From positions 101,010 through 165,009 of the forward strand of contig DKSK01000027.1 in the NCBI GenBank assembly GCA_002472565.1: 64,000 nucleotides of DNA. The letters run 5' to 3'. This document shows, in pieces, positions 52,081 through 61,741 of the stretch. The notes below the pieces were generated by a model. It did not search any database. It was not told the origin of the DNA and saw only the letters and a program-made list of their open reading frames with translations. This DNA comes from Bacteroidales bacterium UBA7258 (GTDB lineage: Bacteria; Bacteroidota; Bacteroidia; Bacteroidales; UBA932). Numbering within the stretch: position 1 is the stretch's first letter; each line of letters begins with the position of its first letter. A program made the translations under genes and the position numbers.

Positions 52081-52098
52081 ATCTCTGGTCTCCTCTGC

Positions 52099-55000
52099 TT
52101 AGAAATTGATGCGGACATTGAAGCCATAGTTTCTGGTGTTCGGCATCATGAAGTAGTCGATACCCTGATAGTAATTGTCGGTGGTAGAGGCCACGGCCTC
52201 AGGGTCGAACGGCGCCTTGCACCAGATCATCAGGAGGTTGCGGCCTACAATCTGGAGGTTGATATCAAAGAGGCCGCCGAGCTTCTTGCGCGGGATGGTG
52301 TAGCCGATGGAGGCTTCCTGCAGGCGCACGTTGTCGGCCGAGTAGGTATAGAACTGAGGAACGGTGTCGCCGCCGCCTACGGCCGAATACCATTTGTTGG
52401 CGTCGATAAGGTCGCTGCCGTTGATGAGGACTCCGCCCTTGTCGCGGGCGTCGGCTGACGCCTTGGACACGCCGTAGAAGTCAAGCATGGCCTGGGTGCG
52501 GGAATATACCACGCCACCGAATCTGGCAGTGATGAGGGCTCCGAGGCTGAAGTTCCCGAAGTGGAAGTCATTCCTCCATGCCATGTTGGACTTCGGCAGG
52601 ACGCTTCCCATCTTGATATAGTCTTCTGTCTTCTGGATGGTCTGGGTGGCAATGTTGCCGGTGGCGTCCACGTAGATCGCATCCTTGTTGTCCCTCTTGA
52701 GGTCGGCCCTGGAGTAGATGTCGCCCAGAGTGCCGCCTTCGGTCAGGATGAACCTCGCGTTGCCGAGGCCGCCCATGTTCAGCGAACTGATGTTGAGAGG
52801 CTCTCCGGTCACAGGGTTGACGGCGTCATCCGCAAGAGACTTGATTTCGTTGCGGTTGGCCGAGAAGGTGTAGGATGTGCTCCAGCCGAACTTACCCCAG
52901 CTCTTTTCATAGCCGAGAGAGAGCTCGACTCCGGTGTTGAGAACGTCTCCGCTCTGGATGGCGATCTCCGAATATCCTGAACCCGTGGAAATTCCCGGGA
53001 AGAAAGTCTGGTTCTTGGTGTGGGTGTTGTACCAAGTGGCCTCAAGGGAGAAGCCGTCAAGGAATCTGGCGGAAAGTCCAGCCTCCCATGAATCCGTTCT
53101 TTCAGGCTTGAGCCTGTCCATAGGATAGGAGGTCTCGCTCGTCCAGCTGGAAGTGTTGTTCGACCATTCATGCATAGGGTTGGCCACGAAGCGGCTGAAG
53201 GCGTTGCCCACGGAGGCGAAGGAGGACCTTACCTTTAGGTATTCTATCTGTTCAGGAAGGTCGAGGGCCTGTGAAAGCACTACCGAAGCTCCCACCGAAG
53301 GATAGAAGAAAGACTTGTTGACGGAGCGCGGTCCGGCAAGCTGCGAAGGCCAGTCATTTCGGCCTGCGAGAGTAAGGTAATAGGCTCCCTTCCAGCCGAT
53401 TTCAGCCTGGCCGTAGAGCGACTGCTGCTGCTCCCTCCATCCACTCTGGGCCTTGTCGAGGCGGCTCTGCGCGATGGCGAAAACATTGAAGACGTTAGGG
53501 ATGTTGATGACAGGGTCGATGATACCATCGGCGATAGGGCCGCCGTTTTTCAGAGAATAGAACTTCATGTCGGTCACCGAAGCGCCGAGGTTCACGTTCA
53601 CGGTCCAGTCCCTCGCCACGGTCTTGTTGAAGGTCAGCAAGACGTCGGCATAGGTCTGACGGTCACGCATTTCCGTAGTGGAATAGAGACCGTTGACAGA
53701 AGAGCCGGTGAGCTGGGTGTTCGTAGTGGCATAGAATTTCTCCTGATACTGGTTGTAGGTGTTGTCCACCTTCACCCTGCCGGAAAGCTTCAGATAGTCG
53801 GTGATGTCGTAAGTAAGGGCTCCGGACAGAGTATAGCGCTTCTTGTCGTTGGTCCTGAGATTCCTATAGTTGATCCAGTATGGGTTCTGCATCGTAATTC
53901 CGGCATCACCGCTCGGCCAGTACTGAGTGAAAATCTTGCGGGTATTGTCCCAGCGCTCGTACATCTTGACATCGTCCCAGTCGTTTCCTCTCGGGAAGAG
54001 ATAGGCGCCGACGACAGGGTTGTTGTAGAGTCCCTGGTTGGTCATGTTCCTGTCATTCTGCATCACATATGAAGCAGACACATCGAGGAGCAGCTTGTCA
54101 CTCAGGAAGGAAGTCGTATTACGGAAATTGAAATTGTAGCGGTTGTAGGCATTGTTCGGAACTATGCCCCTGTTGTTCACCGCGGCGGCAGAGAAATATG
54201 TCTGGTTGCGCTCGGTTCCGGTGGATATGGAGACTGATTCGGTGCCGGTGAACCCGTACTGGAAATAGTCGCTCCTCGGGCTGTAGCCCATCTTAGAAAG
54301 ATCAGAAAGCTTTGCTCCCCAGCTCCTTACAGAAGAGCCTTCGACCGAGTTGAGGTCGCCGGTGCCGTAGCTGTTCTGGAAAGACGGCAGGAAGGCCACC
54401 TCGGAGAGCTCAGTGTTGCTGGAGAAAGTGATGGAAGTCTTCCCGGCGGCACCCTTCTTGGTAGTCACGACGATGGCGCCGTTGGCGGCTGAAGAGCCAT
54501 AGAGGGCGGCCGCTGCGGCTCCGGTGAGAACCGTAAGGGACTCGATGTCCTCAGGGTTGAGGTCGGCGATAGGGTCGGACTGGCCCTGAGAACCGAACTC
54601 CGTTCCGGCTTCGAGAGCCGTAGTGTACATAGGAACTCCGTCAATAACGTAAAGGGCGTTGGAAGTCTTGGTGATGGACTTCTGTCCGCGCATCACGACC
54701 TTTGAGGCTCCGCCGGTTCCGGAAGAAGAGGCGTTGATGACCAGGCCGGCCACCTTTCCGTTAAGGGAATTAACGAAGTTGGCGTCCTTATTAGTGAGGA
54801 ACTGCTCCGCGTCAACCTTCTGTACATTATAGGAGAGGGCCTTTTCAGAGCGCCTGATTCCAAGGGCGGTAACGACCGTCCCTTCCAGGAGGGTGGACTC
54901 GTCTTCAAGCACAACCGGGAACTGGCTCCTGCTTCCGACCGGCATTTCTACCGTAGAGTAGCCGAGGCAGGAGAACACGAGGGTTCCCCCGAGCTGTTCG

Positions 55001-55464
55001 GATGGTATGGTGAGACTGAAACGTCCTTCGGAATCGGTCACGGCTCCGTTAGAAGTGCCTTTGACGAAGACCCCTGCGCCCATGACAGGCTCTCCGCGGG
55101 AATCCAGAATCTGCCCGCTGACCACTCTGGGCGCAGAATTTTCGACCTGTTTGCGGGGATAGATGATGATGCTCGTGCCTTCAATGTTGAAGTCCACGCC
55201 TATAGGGTTGAGCAGGGCCGTAAGGGCATCCCTCACAGCCACATTCTCGACAGAGACCGAAACTCTCTGTCTGGTGTCTACATTTCTGTTGACAAATAGG
55301 TAATTTGTCTGCCGTTTGATACTGTTCATCGCCGTTTCGAGCGGAACTTCTCTCATATTGAGAGTGACCAGCATCTTGTCCTGGGCAGTGGCCGCAATAG
55401 AGGCCAGAGTCAGGCAAAGGGCAGACAGCATAAGACCAAGATGGTGGAATACTGTCTTGTGCAT
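52099..55464 (-). CDS. SusC/RagA-family TonB-linked outer membrane transporter with STN domain
   Basis: A 1121-residue TonB-dependent transporter. Signal peptide (about 1-27), an STN signalling domain (about 32-105: REVPLETAMNSIKRQTNYLF, VRDALTALL), carboxypeptidase-like beta-domain (about 115-195), plug with the SusC signature VVTALGIRRSEKALSYNV, GTGGASKVVMRGQKSI and ITKTSNALYVIDG, and the large C-terminal barrel. The STN domain means that it signals through a FecR-type anti-sigma, whose gene lies just upstream. No consensus -33/-7 promoter upstream, as expected for ECF control. Confidence 0.96.
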   Translation of the reverse strand: MHKTVFHHLGLMLSALCLTLASIAATAQDKMLVTLNMREVPLETAMNSIKRQTNYLFVNRNVDTRQRVSVSVENVAVRDALTALLNPIGVDFNIEGTSIIIYPRKQVENSAPRVVSGQILDSRGEPVMGAGVFVKGTSNGAVTDSEGRFSLTIPSEQLGGTLVFSCLGYSTVEMPVGSRSQFPVVLEDESTLLEGTVVTALGIRRSEKALSYNVQKVDAEQFLTNKDANFVNSLNGKVAGLVINASSSGTGGASKVVMRGQKSITKTSNALYVIDGVPMYTTALEAGTEFGSQGQSDPIADLNPEDIESLTVLTGAAAAALYGSSAANGAIVVTTKKGAAGKTSITFSSNTELSEVAFLPSFQNSYGTGDLNSVEGSSVRSWGAKLSDLSKMGYSPRSDYFQYGFTGTESVSISTGTERNQTYFSAAAVNNRGIVPNNAYNRYNFNFRNTTSFLSDKLLLDVSASYVMQNDRNMTNQGLYNNPVVGAYLFPRGNDWDDVKMYERWDNTRKIFTQYWPSGDAGITMQNPYWINYRNLRTNDKKRYTLSGALTYDITDYLKLSGRVKVDNTYNQYQEKFYATTNTQLTGSSVNGLYSTTEMRDRQTYADVLLTFNKTVARDWTVNVNLGASVTDMKFYSLKNGGPIADGIIDPVINIPNVFNVFAIAQSRLDKAQSGWREQQQSLYGQAEIGWKGAYYLTLAGRNDWPSQLAGPRSVNKSFFYPSVGASVVLSQALDLPEQIEYLKVRSSFASVGNAFSRFVANPMHEWSNNTSSWTSETSYPMDRLKPERTDSWEAGLSARFLDGFSLEATWYNTHTKNQTFFPGISTGSGYSEIAIQSGDVLNTGVELSLGYEKSWGKFGWSTSYTFSANRNEIKSLADDAVNPVTGEPLNISSLNMGGLGNARFILTEGGTLGDIYSRADLKRDNKDAIYVDATGNIATQTIQKTEDYIKMGSVLPKSNMAWRNDFHFGNFSLGALITARFGGVVYSRTQAMLDFYGVSKASADARDKGGVLINGSDLIDANKWYSAVGGGDTVPQFYTYSADNVRLQEASIGYTIPRKKLGGLFDINLQIVGRNLLMIWCKAPFDPEAVASTTDNYYQGIDYFMMPNTRNYGFNVRINF

Positions 55465-55618
55465 GTGTCGATTTGTGTTATTAATTTTGAATTGTGATTT
55501 GCTTTAGGGGGATCTGTCCGTTTTATCGGATCTGCCTTTTTAAGTCATACCCATATTTTATGCTGTGTTTTGGTTATAGTTCTATGAAAAAATATCTGCA
55601 AAGGACGAGGCCTCTCTC

Positions 55619-56566
55619 CTACGGATTTATGATGATCCTCTCAGAGCCGGGTTCATGGGAATAGCTGAAGCTGACCACATGCTGGAGCGAACGCAGAGCG
55701 TGTTCGATACCTTCCGATATTCTGATTTCTCCGCTGAGGCCGTCAACCGACGGGCCTTCGCCATTGACAATAATTTCTACGCCATAAGCCTTGGAGAGCC
55801 TGTCCATGAGAGCGGCGAAGCTCTCACATTTGAGGTCCACGAGGCCCTCGAGCCAGCACAAAGCCGATTTGTCGTCCTGAACGGTCTTGCTCAGGACTCC
55901 GTCTTTTAGACTTACGATATCTTCTGGATTCATGATGATGCTCTCTGATGAGCCGTTGAGGCTTATGCTGACCTTGCCCTTTTTCAGATAGACGGTGAAG
56001 ATACTCTCGGGCTTCTCTGCCCGTACCGAAAATTCGGTTCCCAGAACCTTGACCTTCGAGGCGAAGGTCGAAACTATGAAAGGATGACGCTCGTCCCTGG
56101 CTACCTCGAACATCGCCTCGCCTTCGATATAGACATTTCTCTCTTTGCCGGCGAAGACCGCAGGGTAAGTGAGTTTCGTGTCAGAGTTGAGACGGATGAC
56201 GCTTCCGTCAGGAAGGGTGAAAGAGGCTCTCTCCCCAGGTTTCGTGGTCACGGTGACCATCTTGGCGGTCAGATTCCTTACCGCGTTCTGCTTTACGACG
56301 AGGCCTCCGGCAAGGAAGAGGACCAGGGCGATCACGGCAGCGGCGGCCCATGAAACAAAGCTCCGGGAGATTAAGCGTCCCCTCGACTCCCGCCCTTTCT
56401 CCGCCTTAGGCGCCTGGGCATAGAGAATGGTGCCTTCGAAGACGAACTGCGTCCTCTCATACTCTTTGAAAGCATCCTTGTCCTCGGCGAGCCATCGTCC
56501 GATTTCTTCCTGTTCGGCCTCTGTGGCTTTCCCGGCGAAGTATCTATATAGGAGGTCCTTGTCCAT
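55619..56566 (-). CDS. FecR-family anti-sigma factor
   Basis: A 315-residue inner-membrane protein. The cytoplasmic N-terminus (about 1-85) contains the sigma-binding helices; one membrane helix lies at about 88-107 (WAAAAVIALVLFLAGGLVV). The FecR domain (about 125-225) has VTTKPGERASFTLPDGSVIRLN and SFASKVKVLGTEFSVRA-type strands. The C-terminal DUF4974-like domain receives the signal from the SusC STN domain. Upstream of susC, separated by about 155 bases. The only ECF sigma in this window, at 44283, is its probable partner. Confidence 0.93.
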   Translation of the reverse strand: MDKDLLYRYFAGKATEAEQEEIGRWLAEDKDAFKEYERTQFVFEGTILYAQAPKAEKGRESRGRLISRSFVSWAAAAVIALVLFLAGGLVVKQNAVRNLTAKMVTVTTKPGERASFTLPDGSVIRLNSDTKLTYPAVFAGKERNVYIEGEAMFEVARDERHPFIVSTFASKVKVLGTEFSVRAEKPESIFTVYLKKGKVSISLNGSSESIIMNPEDIVSLKDGVLSKTVQDDKSALCWLEGLVDLKCESFAALMDRLSKAYGVEIIVNGEGPSVDGLSGEIRISEGIEHALRSLQHVVSFSYSHEPGSERIIINP

Positions 56567-56688
56567 GGTTATAAGGTTTTACATATATATGTCGTAGCTG
56601 AGGAGGAGGCTTTACAGAAAAATTTAAGATTTTTTCACCCTACGCCGGAAATTACTCTCCGGAACTGTCTTCTTTGTGAAAATTTGAC

Positions 56689-56696
56689 TACTTTTG
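56689..56696 (+). promoter_or_regulatory. -7 element of corA
   Basis: TACTTTTG fits TAnnTTTG; about 110 bases before the corA ATG, giving a long leader. Confidence 0.5.
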
Positions 56697-56699
56697 CAT

Positions 56700-56790
56700 G
56701 TCGGCTTTTCCGTAATGCCGACGCTGCACTTAGCGATTGTTGAACCTTCCGGACGACTGGCCGGATATAATTGCCGGGCTGAGGCCCGGC
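56700..56790 (+). promoter_or_regulatory. structured leader of corA
   Basis: Three short hairpins in series: GTCGGC/GCCGAC (56700-56705 with 56717-56722), TCCGG/CCGGA (56748-56752 with 56761-56765), and GCCGGGC/GCCCGGC (56773-56779 with 56784-56790). The last abuts a GGAGG ribosome-binding site (56794-56798). It may be a Mg2+-sensing or other regulatory leader, or translation control; it does not match a riboswitch class that I can recognise. Confidence 0.5.
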
Positions 56791-56805
56791 CGTGGAGGAA
56801 AGACC

Positions 56806-57753
56806 ATGATTTCAATCTTTTACAGGGTAAACGGAAAGATAGCCGCTTCTCAGTCGGTAGCGGATTTCCACAGCCTTCGACTCTCTGACGTCCTTTGGAT
56901 AGACCTTCTCTCGCCGTCTGGCGACGAGAAACGCGCGGCGGAAGCCTTCATCGACACCGAAATCCAGTCAAGGGCACAGGCGGAAGAGATCGAGAGTTCT
57001 TCCCGCTTCTCCGAGACCGACAAGGCGATCTACGCGAACACCAACTTCCTGATGCCAGGGCCTGAGGAATACACCATGGAGCCAGTTTCCTTCACCATCG
57101 TAGGCAACACGCTCGCCACCCTCCACGAGGTACCTCTGCGAAGTTTTACCGAACTGCAGCGCAAGATGCTGGCCATCCCGAGACTATTTTCGAGCGGCTA
57201 TTCCGTTTTCGTAAACATACTCGACCAGAGAATCGACCTTGACGCCGACATGATAGAACTCATGACCAAGGAGAGCGAACAGTTCAGCAAGAGGATAAAC
57301 CAGGAGGAAGACATCAACGAGGACTTTCTCCTCGACATCAACCGCCTGCAGGAGAACACGATGATCGTCCGCGAGAACATAGTCGACAAACAGAGGCTCA
57401 TCACCAACATGCTCAAGAGCGACAAGAGTCCGAGAAGCCTGGAACCGAGGTTCAACGTCATGCTCCAGGATATTACCTCGCTCATCAACCACACGAATTT
57501 CAGCTTCGAAAGGCTGAGCAATCTCCAGGACACCGTGCTCGGCCTCATCAACTTGGACCAGAACCGTATCATGAAGATTTTCACCTTGGTTTCGGTCCTG
57601 CTGATGCCTCCTACCCTGATAGCAAGCTTCTACGGCATGAACGTAAAACTTCCCCTGGAAGACTTCAATCTCGCATGGGTGGGGATCCTCCTGCTCATGG
57701 TCCTGACCGTCGTCTTCGTCATCTGGCTCTTCCGCAGGAAGCAGATGATGTAG
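56806..57753 (+). CDS. corA: CorA-family divalent metal transporter
   Basis: A 315-residue Mg2+/Co2+ channel. A large cytoplasmic N-terminal domain with long helices, two membrane helices at the C-terminus, and the conserved SFYGMNVKLP (GMN) between them. The ATG at 56806 is set by the GGAGG at 56794-56798, unusually good for this phylum; an upstream in-frame ATG at 56737 would start inside the leader. Convergent with mntP, their stops 2 bases apart. Confidence 0.94.
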   Translation: MISIFYRVNGKIAASQSVADFHSLRLSDVLWIDLLSPSGDEKRAAEAFIDTEIQSRAQAEEIESSSRFSETDKAIYANTNFLMPGPEEYTMEPVSFTIVGNTLATLHEVPLRSFTELQRKMLAIPRLFSSGYSVFVNILDQRIDLDADMIELMTKESEQFSKRINQEEDINEDFLLDINRLQENTMIVRENIVDKQRLITNMLKSDKSPRSLEPRFNVMLQDITSLINHTNFSFERLSNLQDTVLGLINLDQNRIMKIFTLVSVLLMPPTLIASFYGMNVKLPLEDFNLAWVGILLLMVLTVVFVIWLFRRKQMM

Positions 57754-57755
57754 GC

Positions 57756-58316
57756 TTAGAGAATTTCAAAGAGTATACCCAGACCTATCAGAATAAGGAC
57801 CGCTCCGCCGACACCTTCTGCGGGATGGCCGAATTTAGAGCCGAGCTTGCTGCCGCCGGCTATTCCGAGAACTACGGAAAGTATCGTCACGAGGAAAACA
57901 GCTATGGTCTGCGGCATAATCTGGGATGAGGAGCCTGCCTGCATGGAAAGGGAGACTCCGACAGTAAAGGCATCCATGCTGGTGGCGATGGCGCCTAAGA
58001 TGACGTTTTTCAAGCCGTTGAGATTTCTGCATTCGGACGAGCCTCTGATAGCTTCTTGGAGCATGGATCCTCCTACATATAAGAGCAGAATGAAGGCTAT
58101 CCACTTCGAAAAGCTCTTCACGTAGCCGACGAAGATGCCCCCGAAAGCCCAGCCGAAGAAAAGAAGTCCTGCCTGCACCAAGCCGAAAATAAGAGAAATC
58201 CCCGCGACAGACTTCCAGTCTATTCTTCTGAGGGTCACGCTGGAACAAGCCGTGACCGCGAAGCAGTCGGCGCAAAGGGACATCGCAAAAATCAAAAGTG
58301 GGAAAATCTCAGTCAT
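57756..58316 (-). CDS. mntP: manganese efflux pump MntP
   Basis: A 186-residue membrane protein with six predicted helices. Family signatures: AMSLCADCFAVTAC (helix 1, acidic residue for the metal) and AIATSMDAFTVGVSL (helix 4, acidic residue). It exports Mn2+ to prevent toxicity. Last gene of the leftward operon with recR two bases ahead. Confidence 0.92.
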   Translation of the reverse strand: MTEIFPLLIFAMSLCADCFAVTACSSVTLRRIDWKSVAGISLIFGLVQAGLLFFGWAFGGIFVGYVKSFSKWIAFILLLYVGGSMLQEAIRGSSECRNLNGLKNVILGAIATSMDAFTVGVSLSMQAGSSSQIMPQTIAVFLVTILSVVLGIAGGSKLGSKFGHPAEGVGGAVLILIGLGILFEIL

Positions 58317-58318
58317 GT

Positions 58319-58957
58319 CTAGGGCTTGAATTCAGTTCTGTTCTGGATTGACTTGCCGAGAGTGAAACCGTCGGCGTACTCGAGGTCGTCTCCGAAACCA
58401 AGGCCCCTCGCAAGGGAGGTGACCTTGACTCCGAAGCCGGAAATCTGCCTATAGATATAGAAGGCCGTCGTCTCCCCCTCGACGTCGCCGCTGAGAGCGA
58501 GAATCACCTCGATATCGGAAGGCTTCATGCCTTCTTGAGTGAGGCCGGAAATCCTTTCCGCAAGTTTCCCTATCGTCAGGTCGGAGGGTCCTATGCCGTT
58601 GATCGGAGATATGATGCCCCCAAGGACATGATAGATTCCATGGTACTGGTCCGTGGCCTCGATGCTCATCACATCGCGGATGCTCGCGACCACGCAGATC
58701 TTCGAGTGATCTCTCGAGCGGTCCGAGCAGATGGAACATTCATCGGAGTCCGAGATCATGTAGCAGGTCTTGCAATAGCGGACCTCGTCACAGAGCCTGT
58801 TTATGGCCTCCGTCAGATGATGGACATTCTCCTTCGGCTGGCGCAGCAGGTGAAGCGCGAGCCTCAAGGCTCCCCTCTTCCCTATGCCCGGAAGGGTGCC
58901 GATGGCATCCACCGCCTCCTCAAGGAGCTTTGAAGAGAAACTATTATCCTTGTACAT
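58319..58957 (-). CDS. recR: recombination mediator protein RecR
   Basis: A 212-residue DNA repair protein acting with RecO/RecF in gap repair. Helix-hairpin-helix near residue 20 (LPGIGKRGALRLALHL), a C4 zinc finger (CKTCYMISDSDECSIC, about 59-74), and a Toprim domain starting ICVVASIRDV. Overlaps murQ by 14 bases and precedes mntP by two. Confidence 0.96.
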   Translation of the reverse strand: MYKDNSFSSKLLEEAVDAIGTLPGIGKRGALRLALHLLRQPKENVHHLTEAINRLCDEVRYCKTCYMISDSDECSICSDRSRDHSKICVVASIRDVMSIEATDQYHGIYHVLGGIISPINGIGPSDLTIGKLAERISGLTQEGMKPSDIEVILALSGDVEGETTAFYIYRQISGFGVKVTSLARGLGFGDDLEYADGFTLGKSIQNRTEFKP

Positions 58958-59765
58958 CCTTCTTCCAAGCCTCCACCGCCGATCTTACCTGCCCGTATTT
59001 CAACAAGAGGCCGCGGGCTTTGTCATAATCCTCGATACCGGTGGCTTCCATTATCATCCTCGTTCCTCTGTCGACAAGCTTCTGGTTATTCAATTCCATA
59101 TCGACCATACGGTTGCCCTTGACATGGCCGAGACGGATCATCACCGAGGTCGAAATCATGTTGAGGACAAGTTTCTGTGCCGTTCCGGCCTTCATCCTGG
59201 TACTTCCGGTGACGAACTCAGGGCCGACCACCACTTCAATCGGAAACTCGGCTTCGGCGGCGAGAGGAGAGCCGGGGTTACAAGTGATGCAGCCGGTGAG
59301 AAGCCCCTTCGAGCGGGCGGTCTTCACAGCCCCGATTACGTAAGGGGTAGTTCCGGAAGCGGCGATTCCGATGACAGTGTCATTTGCCGCAGGCTTATAT
59401 GGCTGCATGTCGCGCCAGCCTCCGTCAGGGTCGTCTTCGGCATTCTCCACGGCGGTCCTGATGGCGGTGTCTCCCCCGGCGATCAGACCGATGAAGGCAT
59501 CGCTGACTCCGTAGGTAGGAGGAATCTCGGAAGCGTCCACCACCCCGAGCCTGCCGCTCGTGCCGGCTCCGAGATAGAAGACCCTGCCCCCCTTCTTCAT
59601 CCTCTCGACCGTCGCGTCGACAAGATCTCTGATGGCAGGTATGGAAGGGGTGATGTCCTTAGGGACCTGCATATCTCCTTTGTTTATGCCGGTAAGAATC
59701 TCTTCCGTACTCATCTTCTCAAGATGATCATAAATGGAAGCCTGTTCTGTTACTTTGGTTATCAT
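58944..59765 (-). CDS. murQ: N-acetylmuramic acid 6-phosphate etherase
   Basis: A 273-residue SIS-fold enzyme cleaving the lactyl ether of MurNAc-6-phosphate to GlcNAc-6-phosphate and lactate, in peptidoglycan recycling. Signature: GRVFYLGAGTSGRLGVVDASEIPPTYG, and the active-site TRMKAGTAQKLVLNMIST. Located 2 bases after a BadF-type kinase that is the likely source of its substrate, and overlapping recR. Confidence 0.96.
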   Translation of the reverse strand: MITKVTEQASIYDHLEKMSTEEILTGINKGDMQVPKDITPSIPAIRDLVDATVERMKKGGRVFYLGAGTSGRLGVVDASEIPPTYGVSDAFIGLIAGGDTAIRTAVENAEDDPDGGWRDMQPYKPAANDTVIGIAASGTTPYVIGAVKTARSKGLLTGCITCNPGSPLAAEAEFPIEVVVGPEFVTGSTRMKAGTAQKLVLNMISTSVMIRLGHVKGNRMVDMELNNQKLVDRGTRMIMEATGIEDYDKARGLLLKYGQVRSAVEAWKKDVQG

Positions 59766-59767
59766 TG

Positions 59768-60628
59768 CTATTCCTGATTTTCAGTATGATATTTGACAAG
59801 ACCGTCTATAGGGGCGGCTATCATTGTTCCGAAGCGGATGCCGCAGGTCTCGCCCACCTTGCGCAGAATTTCTCTGTTGGCATAGCCGAAACCGCCGACG
59901 ACTCCTACCGGAACATCCTCCTTGTACTGGAGGAGGGATCTGTCTATGAAATCGCGGAAATTGCGCTCCACAAGCTCAGTCATATACTCATCTTTCCCAT
60001 ACCATGAGGTGATGTAAGGGGCGAAGGAGCCGAGATAGCTGGAAGGGGAGCCGCTCCGGTAGACATTCTGGACTATGGAGAGGTAGGAGGCGTCATATTT
60101 GGAGGCGAAATCCTTCGCGACAGCCTCCGGGACCAGATCCTTGACGAGGTCCGCGAGAAAGAGCTTGCCGAGGGCCGCTCCGCCGCCTTCATCCCCCAGG
60201 ATAAAGCCCCCGGTGTGGACGTTGCGGACAATATTCTTCCCGTCGTAGAGACAGCTGTTGGAACCCGTGCCTAGGATAGCGGCTATGCCTGCGGAATGTC
60301 CGCAGACCGCCCTGGCGGCATCCAGCATGTCAGAAGCATAATGAATCTGCGCGAGAGGATAGGCCTCCTTCAGGATTCTGTCCAGGCCCTCTGCCCCTCC
60401 GGGAACCCCCTCTCCCTCGGTTATCATTCCGGCGGCATAGAAATGGATCTGAGATACCGTCTCCACTTTTCCTACCTTGACGACAGCCTCGCTGACTATG
60501 CCCCTGATGACCTCTTCGGACATCGACGCGACGTTGATTCCGGCTGTCCTGAATTTTACATTCTCCCCCTTGGACGGGACGGCGCACCAGTCAGCCTTAG
60601 TGGCCCCGCTTTCGATTATTATTATCAT
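59768..60628 (-). CDS. BadF/BadG/BcrA-type sugar kinase, probably N-acetylmuramic acid kinase
   Basis: A 286-residue ASKHA ATPase. IIIIESGATKADW (phosphate 1) at the N-terminus, ILGTGSNSCLYDG (phosphate 2, residues about 118-130), GDEGGGAALGKL, and VVGGFGYANREIL near the C-terminus. This family includes GlcNAc kinases and the MurK enzymes that phosphorylate MurNAc in Tannerella and Clostridium. Location 2 bases before murQ favours MurNAc. No PTS component is adjacent. Confidence 0.86.
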   Translation of the reverse strand: MIIIIESGATKADWCAVPSKGENVKFRTAGINVASMSEEVIRGIVSEAVVKVGKVETVSQIHFYAAGMITEGEGVPGGAEGLDRILKEAYPLAQIHYASDMLDAARAVCGHSAGIAAILGTGSNSCLYDGKNIVRNVHTGGFILGDEGGGAALGKLFLADLVKDLVPEAVAKDFASKYDASYLSIVQNVYRSGSPSSYLGSFAPYITSWYGKDEYMTELVERNFRDFIDRSLLQYKEDVPVGVVGGFGYANREILRKVGETCGIRFGTMIAAPIDGLVKYHTENQE

Positions 60629-60631
60629 GAT

Positions 60632-61741
60632 TTATTTGTTCATTTTCAGAGCTTTGCGTATGTATCTCTCCATGACGCCGGCATAGCGCATCATGCCCAG
60701 GTCGGTAAGGTGTTCTCCGTCTACGGTGGCCTCGCCGTCAAGTCCTATCAGCCCCTCGGCGGGCACATAAAGAAGTTTTTTCTCGCCCCTGGCCTTGAGG
60801 GCACGGAAAAGATTACTTATGGCCTTATTCCGGGATTCGTACTCATGGCGTTTATCCATGTTTACGACTGAGGAAGGATAGATTTCGGTCTCCACGAAGA
60901 TGACCGGCGTTTGCGGATGGGCCTTGCGGAGGATGTCGAAGAAGCGTTCTCCCTTCTCGCAGATAAGGGTGGAATCCGAATTCGGGCCGAAATCGAGGAC
61001 GAAGACGGAAGGATTATCAACCCTCGTCATATAGGAGGCTATCTCATAGTCCAGTTTGGCGTTGCCGCTGAATCCGAGGTTGACTACCTCCCTGCCAAGC
61101 CTGCGTTCCAGGATATTGGTGTAGGCCATGCCCGGCCTCGATGCACAACCACCCTGAAGGATGCTGGTGCCGTACATGACGACCGGTCTTTCCGTATCAA
61201 GGGTCCTTAGCTGCGGCTGGCAGATGACCCTGCCCTCCGGGATCCCGATTTCGACAGTCTTCACCCCGTCATATAATGGGAGATAGAGCATGAATTCTCG
61301 AGGCTCCGGGTTCATGCCGGAGACCATCAGATGCTCCTTCATGCCCTTGGTCAGGGCCCAGGTGAAGGCAGAACCGGCAAAGCGCCATTTTCCTCCGTCA
61401 TAGACATAGAGATCGGCGCCACCGTTGCCGCAGTCCGCCATATGCCCCATGTGCGAATCAAGAATGCAGCTCCAGCGCAGCCTTATAGAAGGCGAATCCG
61501 TCCTGAAACGGATGGCGAGTCCTGAGGAACAATGTCCCAGGTCCCATACAGGTTTTCTCGTGAGCGGTTCAAGGTCCCTGGTGAGTCTTTCCCACCTCGT
61601 AGTCGTCGAATCGCAGACCTTTCCGATGACAGGATATGGGCTCATGTCGGTCCAGACGGTCTCTTCTCCATCGCCAAGGGCAAAGGCGGCGGCCGAAAAA
61701 AGAAAAACCGCCATGAAACAGAATATGAATTTCTTTATCAT
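60632..61741 (-). CDS. secreted SGNH/GDSL-type hydrolase
   Basis: A 369-residue exported protein. The signal peptide ends about residue 21 (FLFSAAAFALG). A beta-sandwich N-terminal domain (about 40-170) precedes the SGNH hydrolase domain (about 185-369): block I VMYGTSILQGGC (GTS for GDS), NLGFSGNAKLDYEI, DFGPNSD and the terminal DGEHLTDLGMM. Probably an acyl or sugar esterase acting on surface glycans or peptidoglycan; its operon with murNAc recycling genes supports the latter. Overlaps pnuC by ATGA. Confidence 0.83.
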   Translation of the reverse strand: MIKKFIFCFMAVFLFSAAAFALGDGEETVWTDMSPYPVIGKVCDSTTTRWERLTRDLEPLTRKPVWDLGHCSSGLAIRFRTDSPSIRLRWSCILDSHMGHMADCGNGGADLYVYDGGKWRFAGSAFTWALTKGMKEHLMVSGMNPEPREFMLYLPLYDGVKTVEIGIPEGRVICQPQLRTLDTERPVVMYGTSILQGGCASRPGMAYTNILERRLGREVVNLGFSGNAKLDYEIASYMTRVDNPSVFVLDFGPNSDSTLICEKGERFFDILRKAHPQTPVIFVETEIYPSSVVNMDKRHEYESRNKAISNLFRALKARGEKKLLYVPAEGLIGLDGEATVDGEHLTDLGMMRYAGVMERYIRKALKMNK

